DNA from: Chlorobiota bacterium
Lineage (GTDB): Bacteria > Bacteroidota > Ignavibacteria > OLB7
Assembly: GCA_016710285.1 (NCBI GenBank)
Contig: JADJXR010000001.1
Location: 3,226,501 to 3,290,500 of the forward strand
Reading direction: 5' to 3'
DNA: 64,000 bases
The notes under the pieces were generated by a model that worked only from the letters and a program-made list of their open reading frames with translations, was not told the DNA's origin and ran no database searches. This document shows positions 44,314 through 52,683 of this stretch, piece after piece. The stretch's first letter is position 1. Each line of letters opens with the position of its first letter. Position numbers and translations under genes: made by a program.

Positions 44314-44970
44314 ATGGCATGGTACCGCCAGATATTTCAGACAGCACCGGGCGAAGGGGTTCAGGAATCGGCATTGCCGAAGCCAACCAACCCCGAAACG
44401 TTGCTTTTTGAGCGATTCCTTGCTGGGGATGACTCAGCATTGGTGGAGTTGTACGACCGCCACAACCACCGGATTTTCATGTACTGCCGGCAGTTTGTGC
44501 GGGACCACCAGCGGGCCGAGGATATCACGCAGGAACTGTGGGAACGGGTGCTTCGGTTGCGGCGCGAGCGGAAAGTTACCTCGCAGAATCCCATGGGATT
44601 TTTGCTGACAATCGCCCGCAACCTTTGCCTTGATGAGCTTCGGAAGGATCGCCACCACACGGCGATTGAGGACCTGCCGGAAACAAGCCACCCGGTGGAT
44701 TTCATTCCGGAGCTTTCGCACATGGAGGAATTAGTGGTGCTGGCGCTTCCCCACCTTCCCGCTTCGCAGCGTGAAGTGTTGGTGCTGAACGCGTACAGCG
44801 GTTACCGGTTCGATGAAATTGCCGAGATGCTTGGCGAACCGGTCGGGGCAATACGCACACGCGCCTGGCGAGCACGGACCCACTTGGCCCGGATGATCTC
44901 CGCCATGATCGGCATCGAAGAAGACAAACAGACGACCAGACCGAATAATAGACAGGAGCAAGGACAATGA
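44314..44970 (+). CDS. ECF-type RNA polymerase sigma factor
   Basis: 218 residues. Region 2 is LVELYDRHNHRIFMYCRQFVRDHQRAEDITQELWERVLR, with the NPMGFLLTIARNLCLDELRKDR part next. Region 4 is LPASQREVLVLNAYSGYRFDEIAEMLGEPVGAIRTRAWRARTHL. Regions 1 and 3 are absent, as in group 4 sigma factors. Its stop overlaps the start of the downstream gene by 4 bp (ATGA), which pairs it with that membrane anti-sigma candidate. Confidence 0.9.
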   Translation: MAWYRQIFQTAPGEGVQESALPKPTNPETLLFERFLAGDDSALVELYDRHNHRIFMYCRQFVRDHQRAEDITQELWERVLRLRRERKVTSQNPMGFLLTIARNLCLDELRKDRHHTAIEDLPETSHPVDFIPELSHMEELVVLALPHLPASQREVLVLNAYSGYRFDEIAEMLGEPVGAIRTRAWRARTHLARMISAMIGIEEDKQTTRPNNRQEQGQ

Positions 44971-45767
44971 CACGTAGGGAACAGGAACGCTTGGTAGGCC
45001 GCTATCTTGGCGGCGAGCTAACCGGTGCCGAGGAGCAGGAGTTCTTCATTCAGGTTGCTGTTGACAACGACCTGCGCCAAACCTTGAAGGCGTACAACGT
45101 TGTGGATAGCGCGCTCCATAAGCACCGCGAGACAATCCCGGTTCAGCATCCAGCCTCGCGCGAGCGGATGGTGACGATGCTGCGCCAGGCAGCTGCGATG
45201 AACCCACCGCAACAGCAGCAGGCGGCCCAATACCGCCGCACCGGAATCGTTGCAATCGTGGGAAGCTGGTTCAACCGCCGCACGGCCTTTGCCAGCGCAA
45301 CCACGTTCATTTGGATGATTGCTGGATTCAGTGCCTTCGCGCTGATAACGGGGGCAGTGGTGGTTGCCCCAATCCTTACCAGCTCGGACGAAGGAGCTAA
45401 ACCTCCCGCTGCGGTTCAGCGCGCTGCGAAACCGAACGGAACCAGCAGCGCGCCAGCAACGCAGAAGATCAGCGAAATCCCAACAGCAACCGATACAGCA
45501 GCAAATGAACAACCAACGCTACGCTCTGATAACCAAATAACAACAACAGAAACGCTGCCAGCGCGCACGGTCGGGACGCAGCAGAAGGCAAGCAACATCA
45601 ACGCACTTTCGCAACGCCGCGCAATCCGCACCGCAAGCCAAACCGATGCAGCAGCGACCCAAGCAACAACCGACCAGACCGCAGCCCCAACCAATTCCAG
45701 CACGGTGGAACGCCCGCACAAAGACACGATCAATATGCGGGCAAAGGTGAAGGTTCTGCGCCCGTAA
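44967..45767 (+). CDS. Putative membrane anti-sigma factor
   Basis: 266 residues. The start overlaps the sigma-factor stop. The N-terminal 90 residues have a short RYLGGELTGAEEQEFFIQVAVD helical unit like the anti-sigma binding domain, but no zinc HxxxCxxC. One membrane helix lies at about 108-137 (TFIWMIAGFSAFALITGAVVVAP). The rest is a Thr/Ala/Gln-rich periplasmic region with no fold recognised. It probably holds the ECF sigma inactive until an envelope signal. The neighbour pairing is the main support. Confidence 0.7.
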   Translation: MTRREQERLVGRYLGGELTGAEEQEFFIQVAVDNDLRQTLKAYNVVDSALHKHRETIPVQHPASRERMVTMLRQAAAMNPPQQQQAAQYRRTGIVAIVGSWFNRRTAFASATTFIWMIAGFSAFALITGAVVVAPILTSSDEGAKPPAAVQRAAKPNGTSSAPATQKISEIPTATDTAANEQPTLRSDNQITTTETLPARTVGTQQKASNINALSQRRAIRTASQTDAAATQATTDQTAAPTNSSTVERPHKDTINMRAKVKVLRP

Positions 45768-45979
45768 GCTGTGCCTTCACCTTGGAATCATTCAGGATAG
45801 ATACGCCCGCTTGGTTGCTTCCGTGGCGTGCCATGTTGGTTCGTTGGGATTCGTTCTCCCGGATACTCTCTTCGCCCTTTCAGAACCCCTTCGCTTTCCG
45901 CACTCTCCCTCTCCTTGTGTGAGGCGGGGGGGAAGAGTGTCCTCGTACAGTTCATTCACATCGTTCATAAGGTAACGTC

Positions 45980-46123
45980 ATGGCCCCCCAGGTATCGTTC
46001 GACGTACCGGAACCAGAAACTGAGTTCCCGCACTGGAATCGCGTGTACATTGCTGTGGTGATTGTCACCGCAGTGGTGATCGGCGCGCTCTGGCTTTTTT
46101 CGCGGAAATTCGATTTACGGTAA
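45980..46123 (+). CDS. 47-residue single-helix membrane protein
   Basis: A short frame opens ATG GCC CCC CAG GTA and ends at TAA 46121-46123. The protein starts MAPQVSFDVPEPETEFPHWN, then has one hydrophobic helix (YIAVVIVTAVVIGALWLF) and a basic tail SRKFDLR, so the N-terminus is outside and the C-terminus inside. It lies upstream of an SSS symporter but is separated from it by a hairpin. It may be a small transporter or respiratory subunit. No family is recognised. Confidence 0.5.
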   Translation: MAPQVSFDVPEPETEFPHWNRVYIAVVIVTAVVIGALWLFSRKFDLR

Positions 46124-46193
46124 CGGTCCAACAAGCATGGCTGCAAGGGAAGAATCCGGCAACGCATTCCCCTTTCCCGGTCAGCACAAATAC

Positions 46194-46242
46194 AACGCCA
46201 GCACGAAGTTCCAACAAAAGGGACTTGGTGCTGGCGTTCTTT
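46194..46242 (+). terminator. Hairpin terminator after the 47-residue ORF
   Basis: AACGCCAGCAC pairs with GTGCTGGCGTT, and inner AAGT/ACTT pairs extend the stem. Only TTCTTT follows, so the T-run is weak. Confidence 0.6.
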
Positions 46243-46335
46243 GCTGGCGGAACGCGTGCACCCAGAAGCATGATGGAGGTCCCCGCCACCTGTGCGGTTC
46301 GCCACCCGTGGCGTGCACAATGCGCCCGTATCCAT

Positions 46336-46343
46336 TACCTTTG
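46336..46343 (+). promoter_or_regulatory. Candidate -7 box for the SSS symporter
   Basis: TACCTTTG matches TAnnTTTG and lies 63 bp before the symporter ATG, after the preceding hairpin. It supports an independent transcript. Confidence 0.45.
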
Positions 46344-46405
46344 CCGCGACCGCAAGCCCATACAACGGCGATGCTCCTTTTCCCACGACACTCAACACAA
46401 CCCTG

Positions 46406-48121
46406 ATGCACTGGCTCGACTGGCTGATTATCGCTGCCTATCTGATCTACATCGTGTACGACGGAATCCGCCTGACGCGGCGTAGCCACGGGATTGAAGG
46501 CTACTTCCTTGCCAACAAAAGCCTTCCGTGGTGGGCCGTTGGGCTTTCGGTGATGGCAACGCAGCTAAGTGCCATCACCCTTGTTGGAACCACCGGGCAG
46601 GCCTACGACAAAGGGATGGGATTCATCCAGTTCTACTTCGGCTTGCCGCTGGCAATGATTATCCTTTGCGTGACGGTGGTTCCGTTCTTTTACCGCGCCA
46701 ACGTCTTCACGGCATATGAGTATCTGGAACGGCGGTTCGATGCCAAAACCCGATCGCTTACCAGCTTCCTTTTCCTGATGTCCCGCGGCTTATCGTGCGG
46801 CGTAATCATTGCCGCCCCCTCGGTAATCCTTTCGATTGTGCTTGGCTGGAACGAAACCATCACCATCCTTGCCATGGGGCTTTCCACCACACTCTACACC
46901 ATGTTCGGCGGCGTGCAAGCCGTAACCTGGACCGATGTGAAGCAGATGGTGATCATCTTTGCCGGGTTGGCGGTGGTGCTGGTTGTCATCTTCTCCCAGC
47001 TTCCCAGCGGCGTTGGTTTTTCCGAGGCACTTTCCATTGCCGGGGCCGCCGGAAAATTGCAGACCGTTGACTTCAACACCAGCCCAAAGGAGACCTACAC
47101 CTTTTGGTCGGGGCTGATTGGCGGGCTGTTTCTGATGCTCAGCTATTTCGGCTGCGACCAAAGCCAGGTCCAGCGGTATCTAACCGCCCGTTCCGTTAGC
47201 GAGGGGCGGACCTCGTTGCTGATGAGCGCGTTTGTGAAAATCCCGATGCAGTTCGTGATCCTGCTGATTGGCGTGCTGGTGTTTGTCTTCTATCAGTTCC
47301 AAGCCCCGCCCATGATCTTCAATCGCCAAGATGTTGCCGCCGTGGATAGCAGCGCGTTCAAGGGGGAGTTCCGCCAGTTGGGGGAACGATACCAAGCCGA
47401 GGCTGCCCAGCGAAGCGCGCAAGCAACCGCGTTGGCAAAGGCAGTAAGCGGTGGGGGAGATATCACGCCACAGCGCGATGCCTATCTGCGTGCCGACAGC
47501 GCAATGGCCGCAACCCGCAGCCAGGCGATTGGATTGGTGAAAGCCGCAACCCACAGCACGAAGTTCACCGATGTCAACCACGTCTTCCCGACGTTCGTTA
47601 CCACGTATATGCCGCCCGGGGTGGTGGGGCTGATTATCGCCGCAATCTTTGCCGCAGCCATGTCCTCCATCGCTGCCGAACTGAACTCCCTTTCCACCGC
47701 AACGGTGATTGATTTCTACCGCCGGTTCTACCGCAGCAACGCCAGCGATGCGCACTACCTGCTTGTCTCCAAACTTACCACACTCTTGTGGGGGATTTTT
47801 GCGTGCGTGGTGGCCTTCTACGCCGTGCAGCTGGGGTCGCTGATTGAGGTTGTGAACCGCTTCGGCTCGTTCTTTTACGGTTCGCTTCTTGGGGTGTTTG
47901 TGCTGGCAATTGGGGTGAAACGCGCCACCGCAAACGGCGCGTTCGTTGGGCTGATTGCGGGGATGGGGACCATTGCGCTGGTCCACTACGGCTTCAATGC
48001 CGACGGCCAGATGATGAGCTTCCTGTGGTACAACGTGGTGGGGTGCGTGGCGGTGGTGGCCGTGGGAATGGGGTGGAGCCTTGCCAGCCCAACAAAGCCA
48101 CACGCAACGGAAAGCGCGTAA
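46406..48121 (+). CDS. Sodium:solute symporter (SSS family)
   Basis: 571 residues with about 13 hydrophobic segments. Na+-coupled uptake of a sugar, carboxylate or amino acid; the substrate is not predictable. Motifs: IEGYFLANKSLPWWAVGLSVMATQLSAITLVGTTG (helix 1 Na site), YEYLERRFDAKTRSLTSFLF, TDVKQMVIIFAGL and GCDQSQVQRYLTARS. A loop of about 90 soluble residues around 320-420 is longer than usual. The start MHWLDWLIIAAYLIYIVYDG is chosen; the open frame upstream is not membrane-like. A strong terminator follows the stop. Confidence 0.9.
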   Translation: MHWLDWLIIAAYLIYIVYDGIRLTRRSHGIEGYFLANKSLPWWAVGLSVMATQLSAITLVGTTGQAYDKGMGFIQFYFGLPLAMIILCVTVVPFFYRANVFTAYEYLERRFDAKTRSLTSFLFLMSRGLSCGVIIAAPSVILSIVLGWNETITILAMGLSTTLYTMFGGVQAVTWTDVKQMVIIFAGLAVVLVVIFSQLPSGVGFSEALSIAGAAGKLQTVDFNTSPKETYTFWSGLIGGLFLMLSYFGCDQSQVQRYLTARSVSEGRTSLLMSAFVKIPMQFVILLIGVLVFVFYQFQAPPMIFNRQDVAAVDSSAFKGEFRQLGERYQAEAAQRSAQATALAKAVSGGGDITPQRDAYLRADSAMAATRSQAIGLVKAATHSTKFTDVNHVFPTFVTTYMPPGVVGLIIAAIFAAAMSSIAAELNSLSTATVIDFYRRFYRSNASDAHYLLVSKLTTLLWGIFACVVAFYAVQLGSLIEVVNRFGSFFYGSLLGVFVLAIGVKRATANGAFVGLIAGMGTIALVHYGFNADGQMMSFLWYNVVGCVAVVAVGMGWSLASPTKPHATESA

Positions 48122-48165
48122 AACCGAACAGCCGCGGCCCGCCCGCCGGGCGATGCCAGAAAATG

Positions 48166-48206
48166 AAAACGAGCAAGGCCGCTGTTTGGGCGGCCTTGCT
48201 CGTTTT
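48166..48206. terminator. Bidirectional terminator
   Basis: AAAACGAGCAAGGCCGC pairs with GCGGCCTTGCTCGTTTT around a 7-base loop, with A and T tails at both ends. It serves the symporter on plus and the ferredoxin on minus. Confidence 0.92.
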
Positions 48207-48236
48207 GATGAGCTGATCTCTCCGGCAGGATTGTTT

Positions 48237-48584
48237 TTAGTTGCGCAGCCGGTCGGTATCAATGGCGTTGAGCGCGTCCACTTTTTGCAGAAGCTCCTCG
48301 TTCGATTCCACGCGGTTCGGGTCCGGCAAGCATACGTCCACCGGGCAGACGGCGGCGCACTGCGGTTCGTCGAAGAACCCAACGCACTCGGTGCATTTAT
48401 CGGGGACGATGTAGAAGTAATCGGCGGACCAGAAACCGTTTGTGCCGCTTGGTGCCGCCTCGCCATCGCCGTAGGTAACGCCGGCCAAGGTCCAATTCGC
48501 ACCCCCTTCGTAAATGGCGGTGTTTGGGCATTCCGGCTCGCACGCGCCGCAGTTAATACAATCTTCCGTGATGTGGATTGCCAT
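48237..48584 (-). CDS. 2[4Fe-4S] ferredoxin
   Basis: 115 residues. The N-terminal cluster is CINCGACEPECPNTAIY, and the second is CTECVGFFDEPQCAAVCPVDVC with the usual spaced fourth Cys. An insert of about 40 residues separates them (WTLAGVTYGDG...), as in the long ferredoxins of FCB and green sulfur bacteria. It carries electrons in the cytoplasm. The start is the ATG of MAIHITEDC. It is near the DUF309 gene on the same strand (35-bp gap). Confidence 0.9.
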   Translation of the reverse strand: MAIHITEDCINCGACEPECPNTAIYEGGANWTLAGVTYGDGEAAPSGTNGFWSADYFYIVPDKCTECVGFFDEPQCAAVCPVDVCLPDPNRVESNEELLQKVDALNAIDTDRLRN

Positions 48585-48619
48585 ATATCTCTTGCTCCAG
48601 ATGTTGATTGATTGTTGGT

Positions 48620-49018
48620 CTATAAGTTCCGTACACTTCCCTGCCCCGTTGCTTCCCCGGCGGGATTTGCCGGAAGCTCTGCAAGGGTGATTTGCAGGGA
48701 AGGAATCGTGCCGCTGGTTCGGATTGCCTCGCGTAAGGCCACCAGCTGCGGCAGCAGTCCGTTGATGTCAATGCCAAATTTTTCGGGGCGATGTTCCGAT
48801 AACCGTTCGATTGCCCTGTCAAGCTGCGTTGTGGCCCCGGCGTGGTTGTTCCGCACCGCGTGGAAGGAGCCGATTGCCGCGTGGATCATCCCTTGCATGA
48901 ATCGGCGGTCGTCGCCCTGCAGCGATTCCCACATCATTTCAAAGGAGTCGTGACTTTCAAAAAAGCGTCCGCTGTTGAATTCAGCAACGGCAAGCTCCAG
49001 AAGTGAACGTTCTTGCAC
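48620..49018 (-). CDS. DUF309 family protein
   Basis: 132 residues from a GTG at 49018. The family is clear from FNSGRFFESHDSFEMMWESLQGDDRRFMQGMIHAAIGSFHAVRNNHAGA, which holds the conserved FESHD..E.W motif and GMIHAA. Members are small helical proteins of unknown role. It lies between ferredoxin and amidohydrolase genes on the same strand. Confidence 0.85.
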   Translation of the reverse strand: MQERSLLELAVAEFNSGRFFESHDSFEMMWESLQGDDRRFMQGMIHAAIGSFHAVRNNHAGATTQLDRAIERLSEHRPEKFGIDINGLLPQLVALREAIRTSGTIPSLQITLAELPANPAGEATGQGSVRNL

Positions 49019-49191
49019 TGTTGTTTCTCGGCGAGAGAGAAAGAGGAGGAAGAGGAGCGCATCGGCTTGTTGTGCGATGCCGTGTCGCTGCGAATATCAC
49101 ACTTTGGGCAATCTTTTGTTTTCCTCAGCTTGTAACACCGCCCTTTTCCCTTGCCATTGTTTTCTGGCCGCCGCTGTTCGTTCGCTTCTGA

Positions 49192-50685
49192 TTACGTCCA
49201 CGCCCAAGCCACGTTACCCGCCACAATCGTCGCAATTGCTTGCGACGTTCCCGCCGCGCAGGGGTCGCCGGAAAGGACTACTACGTCCGCCGCGTACCCT
49301 TCGGCAAGGCGGCCCCGCCGCGGCTTGCCGGGGATTCCAAGCCGGGGCCACTCGGTGAATGCCGCAATCGCTTCCTGGGGGGAGATCGCCTGCTGGATAT
49401 GCCACGGTTTGTTGGTGGAAGAATCTATCCGTTCGGCAAATGCGCGGATGCCCGCTATCGGGTCGGGGCTTTCAATCGGGAAGTCGCTTCCGGCAAGGAT
49501 CGGAAGCCCCGCGCGCCGCAGGTTCCGCCAGCCGTAAGCGTAGCCGCACCGCTGGGACCCAAGCCGTTGCTGGGCCATTGCTGCATCGCTGGTGCAGTGG
49601 GTTGGCTGCATCGAAGGGAGCGCGCCAAGCGCCGCAAACCGTGGCACGTCGTCGGGGTGAACAATCTGCGCGTGCTCAACCCGCAGCAGTGCGTCGGGGT
49701 GGCTGCGGCGCAGTTGCGCGTAGGCATCCAACACCAACCGGTTCGCGCCATCGCCGATTGCGTGGGTGGCAATCGCAAACCCGCGCCGCGCCGGCTCGGC
49801 AGCCAACCCCGCCAGCTGGTCCGCAGAAAGAAGCTGGATTCCGCGTGTGTCTGGCGCGTCGCTGTACGGCTCCAGCAGCAACGCCCCGCGCGATCCAAGC
49901 GCGCCATCGGCAAAGTATTTCACCCCGGCAATGTTCACGTTGTTGGCCAGGGGGCCGGGCTGCAGAACGGCGCGCCATTCTTCCCCCTGCGCCTTCAGGA
50001 ACACCTCGCACCGAATCTTCATTCCGCCACGCTCGGCAATGCTGGCCATTGCCTGCAGCCGCTCCGGCTCGACGTTCATGTCGTGGACGCAGGTGATGCC
50101 GTAGCGAAGGCACTCCTGGATCCCGTGCTCAATCCACGCGGCACGTTGCTGGGTGGTGATTGGTGGAACGTGGCGCAACGCCAACTCCATCGCGGTATCC
50201 ACCAGAATGCCGTTTGGCTGGCCGAACTCATCCAACAAAACCTCACCCCCATCAATCCAGCCCGGGGTGATTTCGGCTGCGCGAATTGCCGCGCTGTTCA
50301 CCCACGCGGCGTGGGTATCCACCCGAAGCAGCAGGACCGGATGGTGGGGAAGAAGCGCGTCCAACAACGCCCGCGTGGGAAGCTGCGGCACGCCCCATTT
50401 TTCTTGGTTCCACCCAAACCCTTGCACCCACGTTCCGGCGGGAAGATTTTTGGCATGGTCGGCAACCCGGCGGGCGCATTCTTCGGGGGATGTTGCATCC
50501 ACCAAGTTGACTTTGGAGGCCATTTCGCCAAGCCCAATCAGATGCGCGTGCGCGTCGGTGAAGCCAGGAAGGACCACCGCCCCCAACGGCAGCGGATACT
50601 CGACCCCATCAAGCAGCAGCTGCGTGCGGCTGCTTGGCTGAACAGACTCGATCAAACCGGAAGAAGAGGAACAGGAAATCCGCAT
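49192..50685 (-). CDS. Amidohydrolase family protein (YtcJ-type)
   Basis: 497 residues starting MRISCSSSSGLIES. The TIM-barrel metal site is LPGFTDAHAHLIGLGE. Further conserved points: WVQGFGWNQEKW, DTHAAWVNSAAI, KYFADGALGSRGALLLEPY, ATHAIGDGANRLVLDAY, VEHAQIVHPDDVPRF and LAGSDFPIESPDPI, matching amidohydrolase_3/YtcJ enzymes. The substrate is unknown. The C-terminal end GYAADVVVLSGDPC closes the composite barrel. A signal peptide is not seen. The in-frame ATG 36 bp upstream is less likely. Confidence 0.88.
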   Translation of the reverse strand: MRISCSSSSGLIESVQPSSRTQLLLDGVEYPLPLGAVVLPGFTDAHAHLIGLGEMASKVNLVDATSPEECARRVADHAKNLPAGTWVQGFGWNQEKWGVPQLPTRALLDALLPHHPVLLLRVDTHAAWVNSAAIRAAEITPGWIDGGEVLLDEFGQPNGILVDTAMELALRHVPPITTQQRAAWIEHGIQECLRYGITCVHDMNVEPERLQAMASIAERGGMKIRCEVFLKAQGEEWRAVLQPGPLANNVNIAGVKYFADGALGSRGALLLEPYSDAPDTRGIQLLSADQLAGLAAEPARRGFAIATHAIGDGANRLVLDAYAQLRRSHPDALLRVEHAQIVHPDDVPRFAALGALPSMQPTHCTSDAAMAQQRLGSQRCGYAYGWRNLRRAGLPILAGSDFPIESPDPIAGIRAFAERIDSSTNKPWHIQQAISPQEAIAAFTEWPRLGIPGKPRRGRLAEGYAADVVVLSGDPCAAGTSQAIATIVAGNVAWAWT

Positions 50686-50737
50686 GGTGGTTCGGGATAA
50701 CGGGATAAACAATGAAGGCACGAATCCGCAATGGAGC

Positions 50738-50773
50738 GTGAGTGATGGAGTGAGTGATGGAGTGAGTTGTGGA
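50738..50773. repeat. 12-bp tandem repeat, three copies
   Basis: GTGAGTGATGGA occurs twice, then once as GTGAGTTGTGGA, in the spacer between the M14 peptidase and the amidohydrolase. It may be strand slippage. Confidence 0.55.
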
Positions 50774-50802
50774 GCAAGCGATGGATCGCCAACAATGGCA
50801 CA

Positions 50803-52038
50803 TCACCGCACCACCACCACCCAATCGGAAACGACGGAGTTCCCGCTGCGAAGCTGGCACCGATAGCGGCCCGACGGAAGGCCAGGCGGAAGCTGGGCGG
50901 TGTGGTCTCCTGGGGGAAGCTCGGCATCCACAATCTGCGCGGCTTGGTTCCCCAAAAGATCGAACAGCAGCAATTGCGCGTGCTGTTGCTTGGGGAGGTA
51001 AAACTGAAGGGTTCCCGATGATGGCTGCACGGTTAGCCGCAATCCATTGCTGTTCCCGCTTCCGTCATCCGCCACGCCGCTTGCCAGCGGAACGCCAAGA
51101 TACTGGCCAACGCCATGCAGGATTGCGCGCGCGGTGGAGTCGTAGTTCCCGGCTTGGGCGCAGTTCATGTCTTCGTAGGTCATGGCCATTACTGCCGGGC
51201 CGTAGTTCAGCCAGTACCAGCTTTCGGGGAAGACGCGCGGCGTTCCGGTGTCCCAGCTTTGGTAGTAATCCCAGGGGCGGATTCCTTCGGGCCAAAACTC
51301 CCGCACCTTCCCGATAAATAGCTGCTGGCTTCGGGCAAACTCCCGCGAGGTTCCTTTCTGGTCGTGGTAAACAAAGTAGCGTTCGCACAGGTACGCGCTG
51401 TGAAGGTTCAACGCCAGCTTGATTGGCGCGGCGCTGTTCATCAGTTCGGTGAATCGGGCTTTCAGCGCGGCGGGTTCGGGCTGCGGGTTTGGTTTGTCCC
51501 ATTCCCGTTCAAGGTCAATGTTGTTGGCGTTCTCGCGGGGGTGCTCAAGCTCCACGCCGTCGGGGTTGTACATCGGGAGGATGTGGAAGATCAGCCGTTC
51601 GCGCAGCTGGGCGGCGCGTGGGTCGTCGGAAATCAGGTAGCGGATCATCGCGTTTGCCACCCACCAACTTTGCACTTCCCCCGGGTGCGTGCGTGCGTGG
51701 ATCATCACCGTTTGGCGCGGGGCCGTTGGCACGGTTGCCGAGGTGATGGAAAGCTGCCACAACGCCCGCCCCTGCACGCTCCGCCCGATTGAATCCACCC
51801 GCACGTAAGGGCTGCTGCGCCAGGCCACAAGGTCGTTCAGAAGATCGGCATAGCCGTAGCCCCAGCTTTTGCCAAGCGTGGATAGCAGTTCCAGCGAGTG
51901 CTGTTCGGTTAGGCCGTGCGGGTCGTGCGCGCCGCCACACGGGTCTGCTTCGGGTTGCGTGCCGGGTTGCGCGGCAATGGGGGAGAAGGTCAGCAGCAGC
52001 AATGCCAGAATGCTGGCGGGGAAAGAACGCTTCATCAT
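50803..52038 (-). CDS. Secreted M14 zinc carboxypeptidase with T9SS sorting domain
   Basis: 411 residues with a signal peptide MMKRSFPASILALLLLTFSP cut near IAAQP. The M14 catalytic pattern: HPGE (His118, Glu121) in MIHARTHPGEVQSWW, then ANNIDLEREWDKP, and the third zinc ligand His213 in LNLHSAYLCER. MTYEDMN may supply the general base. The C-terminus (LRLTVQPSSGTLQFYLPKQ..., ELPPGDHTAQLPPGLPSGRYRC, VVVVR) is a T9SS-type sorting domain. It is therefore exported to the cell surface and cuts C-terminal residues from peptides. The upstream frame lacks a signal. Confidence 0.88.
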   Translation of the reverse strand: MMKRSFPASILALLLLTFSPIAAQPGTQPEADPCGGAHDPHGLTEQHSLELLSTLGKSWGYGYADLLNDLVAWRSSPYVRVDSIGRSVQGRALWQLSITSATVPTAPRQTVMIHARTHPGEVQSWWVANAMIRYLISDDPRAAQLRERLIFHILPMYNPDGVELEHPRENANNIDLEREWDKPNPQPEPAALKARFTELMNSAAPIKLALNLHSAYLCERYFVYHDQKGTSREFARSQQLFIGKVREFWPEGIRPWDYYQSWDTGTPRVFPESWYWLNYGPAVMAMTYEDMNCAQAGNYDSTARAILHGVGQYLGVPLASGVADDGSGNSNGLRLTVQPSSGTLQFYLPKQQHAQLLLFDLLGNQAAQIVDAELPPGDHTAQLPPGLPSGRYRCQLRSGNSVVSDWVVVVR

Positions 52039-52683
52039 GCCGCAAATGTACAACTGCGGGTTGGTAATTGGTGGCGAAATGACAAAGCCCGTTGGAGCCA
52101 AACAAGATTCTGCATCGAAGTCCGCCACCGCGGCAGCCCCCTCCCCGCCTCCCCCAATTCTGGGGGAGGGGCTGGCGGAAATGGCGTGAGATTTAGAGAG
52201 AAGTGGATCAACAGCCAAACCCATTTCCCCCCAGCATTGGGGGGACGCTTCGCCCGTCAGGGCGAAGCAGGGGGGCGCAAGGCAGCGGCAGGCCGAAGCC
52301 GCCGGTTTCTACAGGACCTCACCCCCCAACCCCCTCTCCGTGAGGTTGTTCGCGAGCACCGCCAGAGTAACTGACGGAGAGGGGGAGGAAGAAGGAGGTA
52401 GCCACAGGTCTTTAGCCTGTGGCGTGATCTTCCGCTTCTGTGTGCTGGCTTTGCGCGTTGCTCCCCCTCTTGGGAGGGGGTTGGGGGGTGGAACACCCGC
52501 GAACCAAGCATCCATTCCCGAATCTCAGGATCAGCAAGCCTCGGTGTCCAACAGAAAACCCCGCGTGTTCGGTGGCTCCCCCGAACCCACCCCGCCCTGT
52601 CGGGCACCCCTCCGTTGGAGGGGAACGCTTCGGGAGCGTTTGCGGGTAATAGAATGCCCCTTCAGGGCGACCTCCGCGCTTAC
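52039..52683. repeat. 645-bp gene-free region of inverted repeats
   Basis: No coding frame is credible. It is a string of inverted repeats: CCTCCCCCA/TGGGGGAGG near 52149-52170, CCCCCCA/TGGGGGG and GCTTCGCC/GGCGAAGC near 52227-52268, CCCCCTCTCCGT/ACGGAGAGGGGG at 52330-52385, CCACAGGTCTTTAGCCTGTG near 52401, CCCCTC/GAGGGG near 52466, and AACGCTTCGGGAGCGTT with ATGCCCCTTCAGGGCG near 52627-52670. The last block recurs, inverted, at about 60166-60235. Confidence 0.75.
52043..52050 (-). promoter_or_regulatory. Candidate -7 box just before the M14 gene
   Basis: TACATTTG on the minus strand ends 4 bp before the start codon at 52038, so a near-leaderless transcript is possible. It resembles the site before the DUF4292 gene. 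Confidence 0.35.
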
